Shown piece by piece: positions 45,659-57,543 of a stretch of 64,000 nucleotides of DNA (the first letter of the stretch is position 1; every line of letters begins with the position of its first letter). The stretch covers positions 8,797,708-8,861,707 of the forward strand of contig NC_056052.1 in assembly GCF_004379255.2 (NCBI RefSeq), written 5' to 3'. Under the pieces are notes generated by a model that saw nothing but the letters and a program-made list of their open reading frames with translations, searched no databases and was not told the DNA's origin. The translations under genes were made by a program, and so were the position numbers. This stretch comes from Salvia splendens (taxonomy: Eukaryota; Streptophyta; Magnoliopsida; Lamiales; Lamiaceae).

Positions 45659-47016
45659 ATGGAGCACAACAACGAGCCTACTTCAGGGACGAGCGAGTCT
45701 CAAACCCCACGGTACCCGTGGGAGGTGGATGGGGTCCGATGGCCGGGTACTACAACATGTACCCTTGGCAGCAGATGATGTCCGAGAGTGGTGTGCCGGG
45801 ATGGCGGGGGATGCCGGGGGGCCGGCGATGCCGGGCGGGCAGGGGGTACCGGGGATGCAACCCGGGATGCAGATGATGCCGGGGGTGGGCACTCGGGATG
45901 CAGATGATGCCGGGGTACCCGGGGATGCAGGGGACGTCGACGTCGGGGGGGACAACGTCTATCGCCTCAGTTTTGATTTGTTACTGCTTCTTCGCACACA
46001 TCGACCCCAGCGGAGACACAGTTCACTGGCATTGAGACCTTCTCCTTACAGGAGTTGAGAATAGATCTCGGGGATGCGGCCACTCCCGTTCAAACGGGGG
46101 GAGTAGGGCGGGGTCGGGGCGCGCCCAAGAAGAAGAAGGGGAAGAGGGTGGTCGGCGAGTCGTCGCAGCTGGCTGGTGACGACAGCCCGGCACGGAGGAA
46201 ATGGACGGACGCCGAGAACGTCGCGCTATCCAAGGCGTGGGTGAGTGTTTGCGATGATCCTCTTACCTCGAACAATCAGAGGATCGTCAACTCGTGCGCT
46301 AAAATAGCAGCAGCCTACAAGGCATTTTGCCCAGAGGGGTGGCCACGCAGCGGGGAGGAGTGCCGGAAGGCGTGGGACCGAATCAGGGCTGGGGTCTCCC
46401 GATTTTTGGGCTTGTACACCAACGCCCTCCGCATGCAGTCCAGTGGCCAAGCTGACGAGGACTGCAGGAGGATGGCGGAGAAAGAGTTCCCCGTGCCCGG
46501 GCTTTACAAGGAGTTCACCTACTGGAACTGCTACGAGGTGCTGATGGACTCCGAGAAGTTTCGGGCAGGTGTCGACGCTGGCTGGCCGAAGAAGCAGCGC
46601 CTGAAATATACCGGTGATTACAGCGGCGGTTCCCACGACCTCCCCGAGGATGCACAGGAGTTCCCGTCCCCTCCCGCGTTTGCTCGCCGCACTCGCCTGA
46701 TTGGTCAAAGGCGGGCGCAACGGGCTCACCAGGTCTCCCAGGAGGTCCAGTCGGCATCCCCCCTGTTGGCCAGTCGACAGCCGACCTCGCCTTCTTCGCG
46801 CGTCAACAAATGCGCTCTCAAATGCGCTCTCAAATGCGCTATCCAGTCAACATGTACCCTTCGCGAGGAGAAGAGTTTTCTCCATGCGATGCTCGTGAGT
46901 ATGAGGGCCGATTTAACCTCTGCCGCGGCACAGGTGGGGCCTCAGACGCGGGCTCAGATGCCGCAGATTTGGGGGTCCTGGATAGCGGCGACAACGGCGA
47001 CGTCGACGAGGAGTGA
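45659..47016 (+). pseudogene. Harbinger ORF1, Myb/SANT-like DNA-binding protein, frameshifted
   Basis: ATG at 45659 (MEHNNEPTSGTSESQTPRYP) is followed by a frameshift within a Gly/Pro/Met-rich tract (45720-45950). The SANT-like region is open at 46020-46740: DSPARRKWTDAENVALSKAW, then NNQRIVNSCAKIAAAYKAF, and WPRSGEECRKAWDRI. Another shift around 46730 sends the C-terminus into a frame ending at 47016 (GDNGDVDEE). In the family this protein binds the element's ends and helps the transposase. Databases often mislabel it as glutathione S-transferase T3-like. This copy is broken at both ends but keeps the central domain. Confidence 0.78.
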
Positions 47017-47217
47017 GGCGGAGGCGGGGGGCTCGTGTGTGGAGGAGGATTTTTTTTATTTATGTAATTTTTTTAAAAATTAATGTATTTTTTTTAATTA
47101 ATGTACTTTTTTAAATTTTAATATTATTATTGAGTTTTCACGTATCTGTGTCGAAAATTTAATTCCGTATTTTGTGTGATTGTTAATTATTTGTTTTATA
47201 ATTTTGTTTATTGTGGC

Positions 47218-47440
47218 TAGACTATGGGTGGGCTATTGCTTGTCCAGTTGCTTGTCCTGATGATGTGACAGGAGGAGTTTTTAGGGCTGCTGATGTGGCA
47301 GGAGAAGTTTGTGACTAGGCTATGGCTGGACTATTGCTTGTCCAGTTGTTTGTCATGATGATGTGGCAGGAGGAGTTTTTAGGGCTGTTGATGCGGCAGA
47401 AGGAGTTTGTGGTTAGGCTATGACAAAGCTATTGCTTGTC
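47218..47440. repeat. subterminal ~98-bp tandem units of the Harbinger element
   Basis: Two full units and one partial unit start at 47218, 47315 and 47414. Each contains ctattgcttgtccagttg and gcaggaggagtttttagggc. They directly precede the right terminus. Confidence 0.8.
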
Positions 47441-48436
47441 CAAAACAATGGTGCATGCTCTAAACTAATCAGTTGGCCAAAAGGGAGACACGAGATATAG
47501 ATTTGCTAAATACCAGTAAGAAAAACAAGACTCTGGACTGGTCAGTTAGACTGGGATAATGCATGATACTTAAATGAAGTGGGAGACACAAAAACAATTT
47601 ACCTTACACACAAAAGTACTAAAATCAAACAAGATCAGGCGAGAACAAGCTGGAAAAATAACTTTGGACCACATTTCCCTAAATAGCTTAAAGGACTAAA
47701 AAGCTTAAAACATGCATTATACATTAAGCATAAATTAATTTCAGATATGATTCTCTAACTGTCCTACTTCTTCTTCTTCTTCAAGTAACCACTAAAAATA
47801 AGAATGTAAGCGCCATGGATGAACATAAAAAGATAATAGAGCTTACTTCTATTAAACTGATAAGACTCGAAAATGGAACACCCTCTAACAGATCTACTCA
47901 AATTGACCAACTACCATGGCGACTGGAACAAGAATGAACCACCCTAACATACATCCAACGTGAAATAACTCTAGATCTAACGGTTTAAACAACTGACAAT
48001 TGTGAAAAGCATATAACAAACAGAAGTAAAACGACACATCTCGAAACAAACATAAACTTCCAACCAAGTAGCAATAAAATAACAGAAATTCAAAGCATTA
48101 GAATAATCTAGCACTTAAACTACTTGGGAAATGCAAATAAACATGTAAAATTGAAACAGAAACAGAAAGATTGTATCTTTGCTCCTAAGAGCGGTGGAAC
48201 ATGATAACTAAGATGGAACACTGAGGTGAACCGGCAATAGAGAGAACCCTTCCTCCGAGCTAGGAGGCAGAGAGCATTTCAAGAGTGAAATCAGAACCGA
48301 GAGTGTAGACCGTGAATCTTCGATGTTGATTCCCCTTTTATAGGACGACTCTGAAAATGCCCAAATTCATCCCAGCGGAAAAGACGGACTTCCCAATCAA
48401 GATTCTATCCCTTATTATCGAGCTGAAAATACTATA

Positions 48437-49302
48437 TGTTGAATATTTGGTGATGGACTTTCTTTTGGGCCGTCTATTTCTTTAGCCCAGGTGATGCTAA
48501 TTTGGGCTTGGCCCAAAACTAAACCCTAACACTTTAGATTTCAGCCACGTGTACTCCCACCCGGATTAAGGCTCTCAGCCATTGGATTGAGGTGTGTGCT
48601 AGTTATGTGAGATGTGTGTCTCTTGCTATTCAGATATTCACTCATTCTCTCTTTCTCTCGAACGCTCTCTCTCTCAGAAGCTCTATCTCTCTCTCTCTGC
48701 TTTCTTCTCCGGCGATACTCCGGCGGTTTCTTTGTGATCTCTCACTGTTAAGAGTGTAGCAGATCTGGCTACAGTGCTAGAGAAGGCAACCACTTCGGTT
48801 GCTGATGTGTTGGTGAAAACTAGGGTTTGTGTGTGAGTGTTTCTGTGTGAGTTTGTTCTCGGAGGTTTTAGCTCTGGTGTTGAGGAGTCTGTTGACGCTG
48901 GAATCTGGAGTGTGAGGTTAATCACTGGTAGATTCAGTTGTGCTCCCTTGGATCTGTTTTCTGGAGAATAAACTTGTTCTATCGGCGGGTGGCTGAGCCG
49001 AAGTCTTGTTCTCTTCTGTGTTTTCTGCTTATTCTTGATTTACTTGGATAACTGTTTAAGATCCGAGAGGATCTATCTTTTGTGTTACTAACTCGTTTAT
49101 TGAGTGTGCAGGCAGTGGAATCGCAAGAGATTAAAGAGGATCTTAATCTTGTTGTAATAGCTAGATTGTAATCTTGTATTCAAGTTTTGTAAGCCTTGAA
49201 TTGTATAAATCAGTCGCGTGGTTAGAGTTTGACTGAGCTCTCTTAATGAAGAATAAAGAGGTCTTGGTAATTAGTGAATCCGACCCTAGTCTGATCCCTA
49301 CA
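48437..49302 (+). repeat. solo LTR (866 bp), copia-like, nested in the gypsy LTR
   Basis: Starts TGTTGAATATTTGG and ends ctgatccctaca, with CTATA at 48432-48436 and 49303-49307. A CT-rich leader (ctctctttctctc) and aatgaagaataaagagg near the end suggest plus orientation, with R and U5 at the right. Confidence 0.78.
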
Positions 49303-49332
49303 CTATATTTCCTCCCCTTGCTACAAATACAT

Positions 49333-49560
49333 TACTCCCTCCGTCCCATGGAAATCGGCTTGGGGATGACATGGGTTTTAATGCGTAATTGATAAAGTAA
49401 GAGATGAAGAGAAAAAGTGGTTGAAATAATGCAGTGGATTGTGAGATTCATAAATGATAAAGTAAAAAAGGAGAAAAAAGGTTTACATAAATGGATATAG
49501 ACTATCTCTTTGGGGCGGACAAAGAAATAAATTCGGCTTATTTCTATGGTACGGAGGGAG
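49333..49560. mobile_element. Stowaway-like MITE
   Basis: Starts tactccctccgtcccatgga and ends ctatggtacggagggag. Confidence 0.7.
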
Positions 49561-49571
49561 CATTGATTAAT

Positions 49572-49818
49572 ACTACATTCATCTCACAATAGGAGTCACA
49601 TTTGGTGTGGATACGGATTTTATGAAATGTAAAGAATAGTGAGTTGGAAAAGTTAGTGGAATATGAAGTTCACTTTTTTATATCGATTTTATAATAAAAT
49701 GTGAGTGAAGTGAGTTAGTAGAATGTGTGACCTACTTATCTTTTATGGTAAAAGTGAAATAAGACTCTTATTATGGGATGGACCATTGGTAAAATGTAAC
49801 TTTTATTGTGGTACTTTA
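49572..49818. mobile_element. Stowaway-like MITE
   Basis: Starts tacattcatctcacaatagg and ends near attgtggtacttt. Interior as in 1347-1583. The termini are eroded. Confidence 0.55.
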
Positions 49819-49969
49819 ACACAAAAACAATGAAGTGGTCTAGTGGAAATGTATTACTCTAAATGCATGAATTTATTTGTTCAATTCCCACTTTTATCAT
49901 TTTATTTTAAGTTATTTTATTTTGTTTATTCATAATATATATAATTTATGTACTAAAATAAATACTTAA

Positions 49970-50247
49970 TGCACTCTTCGTCCCTGAAAAGTATAAACAT
50001 TTGGTTCAGCACGAGTTTTAATGTATACTTGTAAAATGAGAGAGAGACAAAGAGTATTGTAAGTAATGTTAGTGAAGAGTGTGCTCCGCATTATTAGTAG
50101 TGTAGTGTAGTCTAATGATATAAGTTGTAAATATAATAATATGTAGGAATATGTGTTGTTTAACTATTCCAAAATTAGAAAATGCATATTTTTTAGGGAT
50201 GGACTAATAAAAAAATAGTTCATATTTTTCAGGATCCGATGGAGTAT
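49970..50247. mobile_element. Stowaway-like MITE
   Basis: Starts tgcactcttcgtccctgaaa and ends tcaggatccgatggagta. Confidence 0.6.
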
Positions 50248-51258
50248 TTTTTTAGGAGAACTGAACTTTAACTAAATCACTTCTATTTATATTTTTTTAT
50301 GGATCTCATATATTATCTAAATAAAAGTCTTGTCAAACTTCTACCCAATTTGCTAATTTTAGTTTTATTGTTCTTCTAATAATGAGTGATTTTCCCAATT
50401 CCTTACGTGACTTTTTTTCATTTTGAAATAATATAATTTATACTTAATCTCTAGACTAATGGTGTTATTCTTCTTTATTTTATTTAATGTAATTCATAAC
50501 ACATCTTATTATGTACTACGTACGAAAATAAACTCTTAATATATTTTATAAGAATTAAATATTTACTAGTACTACATTACTTCTATTCATACTTTTATTT
50601 TTTACGGATCTTGTATATTAGGTAATAGTAAAATATTATCAAACTTCCATGTAATATATTAATTTTAATTTTATTATTCTTTTAATAATAATGAGTGATT
50701 TTCATTATTCTTTTTAATTTTTACTAGTATTTTTTAATGTTTCATATAATTGTATCCTAATTTTACTTTATTCAGTCACATTTGATCCTATTTCTTCCAA
50801 TCTAACAAGATTTCTATTCTACAGTACATTATTTGTGATAACTAATTATTTTTTTATGTGAAACTTTAGAATAATAATCATTCTAGACTTAATATTTAAT
50901 AGCAAACTAATGTTAATCCGATTCAATACAAAATTATCAAAAAATCAGGAGCCAATTGGTCTGACGAGTTATCCCGAAATTAGAAATTATTATCGAAATG
51001 ACTTGCAATCGAACAATCTCATAACCCGAACGAGTTGGTCTGATTGACATGCCCAATAGTAATTTACCCCCCTATCATTCTCGACTATGGATCCGCCACT
51101 AACATCAATCACATGAATCTTGCAACAATGTTAAAATGGTATCACGAAACCCATCTAAATTGATTAGTAAAAAAATCATAGAATTTAATTACTACTACTA
51201 TTTATCTTATAATATATTTTTATGTAATATATAAGATGTATATATTATTAAAAAGTAA
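50248..51258. other. AT-rich spacer
   Basis: No coding frame. It contains two related stretches (tcttctaataatgagtgattttc near 50375 and tcttttaataataatgagtg near 50678), which suggests an old local duplication of about 300 bp. Confidence 0.35.
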
Positions 51259-51507
51259 TACTCTCTCCGTCTCAAGATAAGTGAAGCATTTCTTTTGTGT
51301 ATGAGATTTAAGGAATTGATATTTAAAGAGTTAAAGTAGAAAAAATAAAGTATAAGAGAGGAAAAAGTAGAGAAGTAAAAAGAGAATAAAGTTAGTGGAG
51401 AATAATGTAAGAAAGAGGATTTTTTTTGCTAAAAAGTGAAATGACTCATTTATAGTGGGACATCCCAAAAAAGAATACGACTTGCTTATCTTGGGACGGA
51501 TGGAGTA
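51259..51507. mobile_element. Stowaway-like MITE
   Basis: Starts tactctctccgtctcaagat and ends atcttgggacggatggagta, well-matched inverted ends. Confidence 0.75.
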
Positions 51508-51745
51508 TTTTTTATGGAGTCCAAACTCATGATGAATGATTGTACAGTATACCCTTCAGATAAATATAGTGAGTCCAATGATGAAAATATATCGCACTAA
51601 TATTTGTTTTCATGTGTTCACTCTTAGATATGACGATCAATAGGGAACAACTATCATCTATCTTCTAGTAAAAATTATACGGTATAATTTAAATTTCAAT
51701 ATTTAAATATTATTAATTTAAAATTTTAGCACCAGCTTATATATA

Positions 51746-52007
51746 TACTTCCTCTATCCTATAAAAATATGAGCAATGAGTATAACATAAGAATTAAGAT
51801 AAAATTGGTAAAATAAGATAGAAGAGGATAATGGTATGGTAAAGTAAGAGAGAAGATGAAAATAATAGTTAAATTAGTGTTAGTGGATAGTAGAACCTAC
51901 ATTATTAAATTAATATAACTTTCCAAAAATGGAATGTGCATATTTTTGTGGGATGAACGAAAATGAAAAATGCACATATTTTTATATTTTTATGGGGGAA
52001 AGGAGTA
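51746..52007. mobile_element. Stowaway-like MITE
   Basis: Starts tacttcctctatcctataaa and ends tatgggggaaaggagta. Confidence 0.6.
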
Positions 52008-52205
52008 TTATTAATAGTTGTGAAGTTATTTTCTGGCTTATCTCTATCCGCATTCGGTAGGCTGAATTTTATCAGATAGTAATTGATCGTTTTTTGTTTA
52101 TTTAATTTCGAAGTAACTTTTGTTGGTCGCATTTCTTGAATAAATCAAAAACTACATCAATGAAATAATGTCAATCTCCTATGGTAATATCGTACGTTCT
52201 CTTTA

Positions 52206-52466
52206 TACTCCATCTGTCTACCATTAAATATCTCATTTTTTTCACCCGTTTACCAATAAATGTCTCATTTCACTTTTACTATATTTGATAAGTGGATCTT
52301 ATATTCCACTAACTCATTCTACTCACATTTTATTATAAAACCAATATATAAAAGTAGGTCACACATTCCACTAACTTTTTTACCAACTTTTCTACATAAA
52401 GTCAAACAATCTCTTAAGATACGAGTCGATCAAATATGGAATATTTAATCACGGACGGATAGAGTA
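52206..52466. mobile_element. Stowaway-like MITE
   Basis: Starts tactccatctgtctaccatt and ends atcacggacggatagagta. Confidence 0.65.
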
Positions 52467-53452
52467 TTCGGCTTGACGAAAATACGTTGCTAAAGCTAGT
52501 AAATGGAACCTGGACCCTTATCTATAAAATGACAGTACTATAGTACTATTTGGATTTTTAGTGAGGATTTAGTGAGTTCTCAAGAATTACACTTTATTTA
52601 ATTTAAGCACCACAACTATTTTATTTCCAAATAGAATTTATTCAGTGGCCATATCGTATTAGATCTACTTAAAGAATCTTAAGCTTCATGCAAGTAGAAT
52701 TTTATAAATTTATATTTTCAACAAATATAGTAGTAAATAAAACCGTGATGAACTGGCATACATTATCGAGTATTTACTATCTAGCTAGTGAGACTCTTAC
52801 TGTGGTGTGTATACTTTCAAAGTTTATTAAAGTTGATTGATGAACATTAATGGGTCGATAAATCAAATAACATGGATTCAATTAATTACACATCAATGAC
52901 ATTAATATACCTACGGTCCCAACCTACATAATTTTGTACTAAAATATACTCCTATATGTAACCATCTTAATGCATGTATGAAGCTGTAAAAGTAAAACTA
53001 ACTTATTTCATACTAATAATTTAAATAATAGAGGTTGTTAAATCTAAATTGGTAAACCAAAAATTTATTGCTTACTCATTCTACATCATACTAAAAAAAA
53101 CCTCGCTCCCTAGCAACGAGAGTGCTTGCAAATTTTCGACAACATTTCGAGCAACAATAAAATCCGAGCACAACTATAAATATGAGCACCACTAAAATGC
53201 TTAGAAACAGTTTTAGCGTGGATATTTATTGATGAATAAATAATAATCACTTAATCCCTACTTTAACAGCCAATAAACATTAGTATTTATTAATACTCCT
53301 ATAAAATGAGTGAAAACATATGAATGAGTCAACAAATCAAGCAAACGCAAAATCAATTTTCACTCATCATTGCACACAAGTATCAATACATCTACTGATG
53401 GTTGATTACAAACCTATCTCACATCGGGGTGTTTGAGGAAAGTTACAAGATG
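52467..53452. other. AT-rich spacer
   Basis: No gene, RNA or clear repeat recognised. Confidence 0.35.
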
Positions 53453-53460
53453 TATATAAT

Positions 53461-54074
53461 CAGGGACGGAACCGAAAAACTTAAGTAGCCGGGGCTAATT
53501 TTTTTAAATAATAAAAAAAAATACATAAAAATATAATTCAGTTTGTTATTTGTTTGGTTTGTAAAAATATCAAATCACATAAAAAAAGTAGAACTAAGTT
53601 TAAAAAATTAATATTTTTATTGAAATTAAAAAACATGTTATCATAATAAAGAAAAATTATTACCAATGATGCTACACATAAAATCAATATACCCTCCTTC
53701 TAATACACGTATAGAAGTTCATTGGATAAGAATTTTTGTAAAAGATTAGTTTTTACTTATTTATTTCAACTAGTTTTGATACTCCGTATAAAATTATTAA
53801 TTACATGCTAGTACTAAAATTTAAATCTAATTTAACCCTTTTAATACAACAATCTCTCAAAAACAAATTACAAGGCCAATATTTTGAAGTTAAATAATTA
53901 ATGCTAAGGCCCACCACTTAAAGTCTTCTTCTCCAATGCTTTATCTCTCTATTTCTGAAAATCTCACATAGCAGTCGAGAAAACATATGGGCGAATAGCG
54001 GACAACAGCGTGGGGTTACTGAGTCCCAAGCCCCCGCTGGAGCGGCGGCTTGGCCTGAGCTAGGTCCGTCCCTG
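53461..54074. mobile_element. non-autonomous hAT element with perfect 8-bp TSD
   Basis: The left end CAGGGACGGAACC and the reversed right end CAGGGACGGACC match over 10-12 bp. TATATAAT flanks it exactly on both sides (53453-53460 and 54075-54082). The 614-bp interior is AT-rich with a GC-rich right edge (54020-54065) and encodes nothing. Confidence 0.85.
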
Positions 54075-54082
54075 TATATAAT

Positions 54083-54487
54083 TCATTTTCAACCCCAATT
54101 AATTTCAGGCCTTTTGGGGATGACCCAAAAATAAATCCATGCGGACTTGACTTAAAGTGGACAATATCGAACTGATATTGCAGTCGACGATCCGAACAAC
54201 GACAATGTTACATGTTTTATTTATTAATTTTACATAAAATAGAAATTGAATTAAATCCATTACAAATAAGATTTATTACATGGTCAGACAGTAGATCGTG
54301 GAATAAAAGAAGGGGGGATTAAAAGTAGTAAATACGAGGAAATGAAACATAGGAATCTAAATCTTTCCCTCCAAAGTTTTATCTTGTTAACAGTTATTAC
54401 CGCAGAACCGGAAAGTAAAAGGTCCGCCGACTATATTTATTATGCCAAAGATACCCCTGATCCGCCGCCGAAATTACACAAGAAATG
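54083..54487. other. 3' flank of the MGSC-type gene
   Basis: Non-coding; probably includes its 3' untranslated region. No further feature seen. Confidence 0.3.
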
Positions 54488-54919
54488 CTATAGAAAAATG
54501 AAACACTCCAAGGACACAAGCGAACTTTCCAGCAACTCAATATTTGTCGGTGGCATTCTCTCCTCCTTCCTGTCGCCCGACCCGTAATCCACCCTACCCG
54601 GATGACAACCCGTTTTCACAGGCGATCTGCTCGTATCGAGACCCGTTTTGGATGACCCGGAATCTGACCTCGATCTCCCCCGACCCGGTTTGGCATCGGA
54701 CTTCCGCGCTGGAGATACCTCCGCCGCCTTCTCTCTCTTCAATCTGGCGCCGTTGAAAGCATTTTTGTTTTGGTGGGGCATTGTTTCTCTGTAATGAAAT
54801 GTTGGAATGGGGTGTAATGGAGTCTCGGAGAGGACTTCTTTGACTGTTTCTTCGTAAACGGGCGGAGGGGATTTGCTGCCGCCGTCGGGATGGGAGTTTG
54901 TGCCGAGGCAGCTGCCCAT
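54488..54919 (-). CDS. small plant protein with N-myristoylation signal (MGSC..., 143 aa)
   Basis: Single uninterrupted frame, ATG at 54919. The N-terminus MGSCLG fits Gly-2 myristoylation with an adjacent Cys that could be palmitoylated, so the protein is probably anchored at the plasma membrane. A PPPVYEETVKEVLSETP motif (residues 18-34) is characteristic of a plant family of unknown function. The middle is basic and Ser/Arg-rich (KPGRGRSRSDSGSS), a phosphorylation-prone and likely disordered region. A TATA-like AAATAAATAAAG lies about 50 nt upstream (54960-54972, minus). The last residues (SSLVSLECFIFL) are unlike the rest and could reflect a lost splice or altered end. Function is inferred only from the lipid-anchor motif. 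Confidence 0.72.
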   Translation of the reverse strand: MGSCLGTNSHPDGGSKSPPPVYEETVKEVLSETPLHPIPTFHYRETMPHQNKNAFNGARLKREKAAEVSPARKSDAKPGRGRSRSDSGSSKTGLDTSRSPVKTGCHPGRVDYGSGDRKEERMPPTNIELLESSLVSLECFIFL

Positions 54920-55654
54920 GGTGGGAGTGGTTGAAAAGAAGAGGAGGGTGTGATGGCTTTATTTATTTGAAGGAGCTCAGCTCTGCTTGGTGGCTTTGGC
55001 AGTTGGGAGGAGAGACAAATTCATAAAGTTAAAATAAAGACATTGCATCCTATTTTTTGTAACGTTTAGCATGAAACGATCCCTTAACCTTAATCACTGT
55101 CCACCACATATGATTAACTATCCTATCTAATATTCCATCAATCCCATCTAAAATGATACACTATGTCCAAATTCAATCATTTATTCTCTTTTTAATTGAA
55201 ATATTCTATTTTTTTTATCCCTTTATTAAATTATTACTCATAAAAATCTTAGCACCGATTATAAAATGTGTCATTTTAGCTAGAATGCATGAGATTACTA
55301 TCTTAACTATAAGATGAGGCTGCCCGGAGAGAAGGGGTAGACCGGTAGAGTAAAAAAAAAGGAACTCTTTTATGCCTCAAGGGTAATAATGGAAATGGAT
55401 GACATCAAATGACATTTTTTGAAATTTAGAGACATTTGGCAAAAAATTTCCTATTTCAAGAACATAAAAGATGTAAAGTGCATTTTTACTGAAACTAAAA
55501 TTGAAGTTCACATTTATTAACTTTGCATTAAAACTTGTGTCATTTACAATTAAAATTATTTTTGTGGACGAATGTACTGCATAATGTAGATGCACTCTCC
55601 GGTGTACGCAGTCACAGAGCCGAGCTCTGAGCAATTACTACTGATTGTCTGACC

Positions 55655-55720
<66 letters not shown>

Positions 55721-56058
55721 GCATTTTGTAGTATTTTTTACACTTTAAGCAAGCATATATATAAATTTGTCTCCAAAATTGTTCATAAGTATAAAGTGTA
55801 AAATCGTATATCTATTTACACCATACTACTACTACTACTACTTCTAAATTGATGAAGGGTAGCTAAACTTAATTTGGATTGATATATTTTAATTCAAACG
55901 CGTGCATACAAGTTTTTCGCATTTATAGTAGTATCTACTTTAATATTGGTGTGATTCAAACTTTCTTGCTTTTTCTTCAACATATTAATAACAATACGAC
56001 TGCAATTACCAATTTTAGAGACCAAAGAAAATCATTATACTTGCAAATACAAAAATCA
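54920..56058. other. spacer with microsatellites
   Basis: Holds the gene's promoter, a partial MITE near 55137-55295, a long ATT repeat (55656-55720) and a short ACT repeat near 55825-55842. No gene. Confidence 0.35.
55656..55720. repeat. (ATT)n microsatellite, about 21 units
   Basis: Uninterrupted trinucleotide run of about 65 bp. Confidence 0.95.
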
Positions 56059-56325
56059 TACTCCTTCCATCCCATAAAATATACTACTATACACTTTTCA
56101 TTTCCGTCTATCCCATAAAAATATAGTGGTTTTCATTTATGAAAAGTTGTCTCCAACTCATTACGTACGTACATCAATTTATTTACAACTTATATCATTA
56201 TGGCCCACCATTACAACTCATTAAACACTAATAATAATGTGAATCTCAGTATCTACTAACACTACTTTAACTACCTCTCTCCTCATTTCTCTTATTTTAT
56301 CAATTGTATATTAAGTTATTCACAA
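56059..56325. mobile_element. Stowaway-like MITE, right end eroded
   Basis: Starts catactccttccatcccata; interior typical (actaacactactttaact; atcaattgtatattaag). No clear right terminus. Confidence 0.45.
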
Positions 56326-56745
56326 TGACTACTCTTTTAATATGGGTTAAGTTATTCACCATTTTTATTTGTTTGCACTTTATTTATTCACAATGCTAAA
56401 TTAGTGGGGCTAAGTTATTTTGAACTTATTTATTCTCGTTATGGTGCTATTTAAGGGGAAAATGACTTTTAGAATTAATTTCGTGGATCATTCTATCTTT
56501 GAGAAGGATATATTTTTCGCACAAAATAAATTTACATTTCCTGATCGGGTACGATTTGTCGTAATTTGGCTTTCATCCATAGACGGTTGTAAGGTATTGA
56601 CTCCTAAGTTCAACAACCACAGAATTCAGGCAATAGATGATACAACTTTTCTTAAAGAGTTATGTCATACGATGAATATCATAGACTTTATCAGATGGAA
56701 CTACTCACAAAAGTAAGTCATAGAATTTATAAAAAATTTTATATA

Positions 56746-56830
56746 TACTCCATCCATCCAAAAAAAATATATGTGTACTTTTCATTTTTATCCGTCCAAT
56801 AAAAATATGTGGGTTTCCATTTATACTTGT
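56746..56830. mobile_element. truncated Stowaway-like MITE
   Basis: Only the left 85 bp remain (tactccatccatccaaaaaa). Confidence 0.4.
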
Positions 56831-57523
56831 AGGGTTCGATTGGTTGCCTATGTTGAAAAATGTAGGAAAGCAAATACTATCACTAGTTTATAATACTTTA
56901 CAACTTTTCATGATAGAGATAGGTAACCCTTTTCATTGTTTGTTTGGTTGCAGGTTAGAAATTCTTTCGCCACATTTTTTAGATTTTGTTTAAATAGCAA
57001 AATAATAGAATATGCAACCAAAAAGGCTACTATATCCCTTGAATTAATTTGTAAACCCCATGTTACCCTTGAACCCTAATTTAGCGGTAAACATTGGTGT
57101 GAAAATTTCAGAATTCTAATTTAGCGGTGAAAGAGGGGCGAAAATTTCAGAATCCCGCCACCCGACTTCTCTCCCATTCTACAAATATTAAATTTCAGCA
57201 TCCCCCTCCCATTTTCATTGACAACGTAGAACTATTGGAAAGCCTCCTACCTATCTCTGCGCGTGGGTTCGAGCTCTAAGGACGAAGCACATACTTGGGT
57301 CCATCCAAGCACATGCTTGGGTCAGTAAGCCCACTGTAGTCCCGTAGGAATGTGATTGGAGAGTTTTCCTTCTTCACCTCAGCCTTTGTTTTTTCAACCT
57401 TGGAAACACCTTGGATAAGAAGTCATGCATAGACAAAACAAAACGATCAAAAACAGAAAATTAAAGAAAGTCAAAAGCTATTGACAGTGTCATAGAAACA
57501 AAATCAAGTAGATAACACCATAG
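56831..57523. other. spacer and gypsy leader
   Basis: The right 280 bp (about 57240-57523) lie just inside the PBS of the gypsy element and should be its leader. They contain an unrecognised minus-strand frame of about 45 codons ending at 57277. The rest is unassigned. Confidence 0.3.
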
Positions 57524-57541
57524 TCCCCGGCAACGGCGCCA
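57524..57541 (-). other. PBS, tRNA-Asp type
   Basis: The minus strand reads TGGCGCCGTTGCCGGGGA, the 18-nt site used by Athila/Tat gypsy elements and complementary to the 3' end of tRNA-Asp. It lies two nucleotides from the LTR. Confidence 0.85.
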
Positions 57542-57543
57542 TT

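Larger units (their letters stand above)
45356..47460 (+). mobile_element. PIF/Harbinger element carrying only ORF1
   Basis: Termini gagcatccgcaatgg (left) and, reversed, gagcatgcaccattg (right) are flanked by TAA at 45353-45355 and 47461-47463, the usual TWA duplication. A TATATATA box lies near 45562. It encodes only a Myb-like ORF1; no DDE transposase (ORF2) is present, so it would depend on a partner. Confidence 0.85.
45106..49332 (-). repeat. gypsy LTR fragment with two insertions
   Basis: Pieces at 45106-45355, 47461-48436 and 49303-49332 read as one LTR of the type seen at 20593: ggaagtaaggatcgaatcca near 45210, gattgtatctttgctc near 48168, and a minus-strand TATAAAAGG box near 48335. 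It is split by a Harbinger element and a solo LTR. Both outer borders are uncertain. Confidence 0.5.

Noticed and set aside
56420..56716. 98-aa plus-strand ORF
   Set aside because: AT-rich, no domain, no promoter or splice signals seen; possible but unsupported.
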